Shown here in pieces: positions 6,289-6,588 of a stretch of 6,588 bases of DNA. The notes beneath the pieces are model-generated. The model had not been told where the DNA came from and made no database searches. It saw nothing but the letters and a program-made list of their open reading frames with translations. The position numbers and the translations under genes were made by a program. This DNA comes from an uncultured Methylococcaceae bacterium (GTDB taxonomy: Bacteria > Pseudomonadota > Gammaproteobacteria > Methylococcales > Methylomonadaceae). The stretch's first letter is position 1, and every line of letters begins with the position of its first letter. Location: contig CAJAHC010000572.1 in the NCBI GenBank assembly GCA_903939355.1, positions 1 to 6,588 of the forward strand, written 5' to 3'.

Positions 6289-6588
6289 TTACACTGTTTT
6301 GTGTACTTGCCAAGCCAGGGTTGGGGTATATCGATTACCTTCATGATCTAGATATCAAAATTGCCGAGCCCCAACGTCAGAAAAAGGTCTGTCCCAAAAC
6401 ATGGCCTCTTTCCCAAAATTGGATATCACGTCATATAATTTGCCCCCAAAATCGATCCGATACGATCCTTGCCGTGGTTAAAACCATCAGAAACAATTAA
6501 TCCACCATCGATAAGTTTATCGCATATGTTATTAAGATGTTTAGGATTTAATAATAATTACATCTACCGCTTCCACCTATACTATCGC
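6289..6588 (-). pseudogene. Decayed 3' end of an unidentified gene (frameshifts and stops), cut by the right edge
   Basis: No open frame runs through here on the minus strand, yet consecutive pieces read as ordinary protein. The first is VEAVDVIII (6576-6550). After a +1 shift near 6547-6549 comes NPKHLNNICDKLIDGG, then LIVSDGFNHGKD (to about 6465). After a second shift at about 6460-6470, which restores the first frame, come RIDFGGKLYDVISNFGKEAM, FWDRPFSDVGARQF, a TGA stop (6357-6355), YLDHEGNRYTPTLAWQVHKTV (21 codons) and a final TAA (6291-6289). The outer pieces share one frame and only the middle is shifted, as expected for an insertion balanced by a deletion. A further in-frame TAG lies at 6579-6577. 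Sequencing or assembly errors near a contig end are an alternative for some lesions. I do not recognise the family. It ends 40 bases before the acidic gene, so the two were probably one transcription unit. Confidence 0.6.

Noticed and set aside
6279..6500. Plus-strand frame of 73 codons starting MVQVTLFCVL
   Set aside because: It is antisense to the decayed minus-strand gene, has no ribosome-binding site, and the minus-strand pieces read far more like protein.

Overview
This is an accessory-looking stretch of moderately AT-rich bacterial DNA. Every gene I can support lies on the minus strand, so transcription runs from right to left. The closest general match for the left half is proteobacterial AddAB/RecBCD-type helicase-nuclease genes. 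A gammaproteobacterium is a reasonable guess, but nothing in the window fixes the taxon.

Left part (1-4118): a tight two-gene unit. The first gene encodes an AddB-like protein of about 913 residues with a C-terminal PD-(D/E)XK (RecB-type) nuclease domain. Its stop codon is two bases before the ATG of the second gene, a UvrD/Rep-type (AddA-like) helicase that runs off the left edge after 455 codons. The Shine-Dalgarno of the helicase lies inside the last codons of the nuclease gene, so the two are very probably made as one complex that unwinds and degrades DNA ends. They could serve in double-strand break repair or in destroying foreign DNA.

Middle (4119-5741): a gene-poor stretch of about 320 bases upstream of the nuclease gene carries two sets of short direct repeats, a candidate -10 box and a plus-strand micro-ORF with a perfect Shine-Dalgarno. 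Next comes a 347-residue soluble protein of unknown family. A 259-base AT-rich intergenic region containing a TATAAT box precedes it.

Right part (5742-6588): a 168-residue, very acidic protein of unknown family (35 Asp+Glu against 9 Lys+Arg) sits 40 bases downstream of a decayed minus-strand gene. That remnant reads convincingly as protein only if two compensating frameshifts and at least one stop are bridged. The order 'ruined gene, then small acidic gene' is compatible with an orphaned immunity or antitoxin-type gene, but this is inference. A 9-base inverted repeat brackets the acidic gene.

No tRNA, rRNA, CRISPR array or intact transposase was seen.
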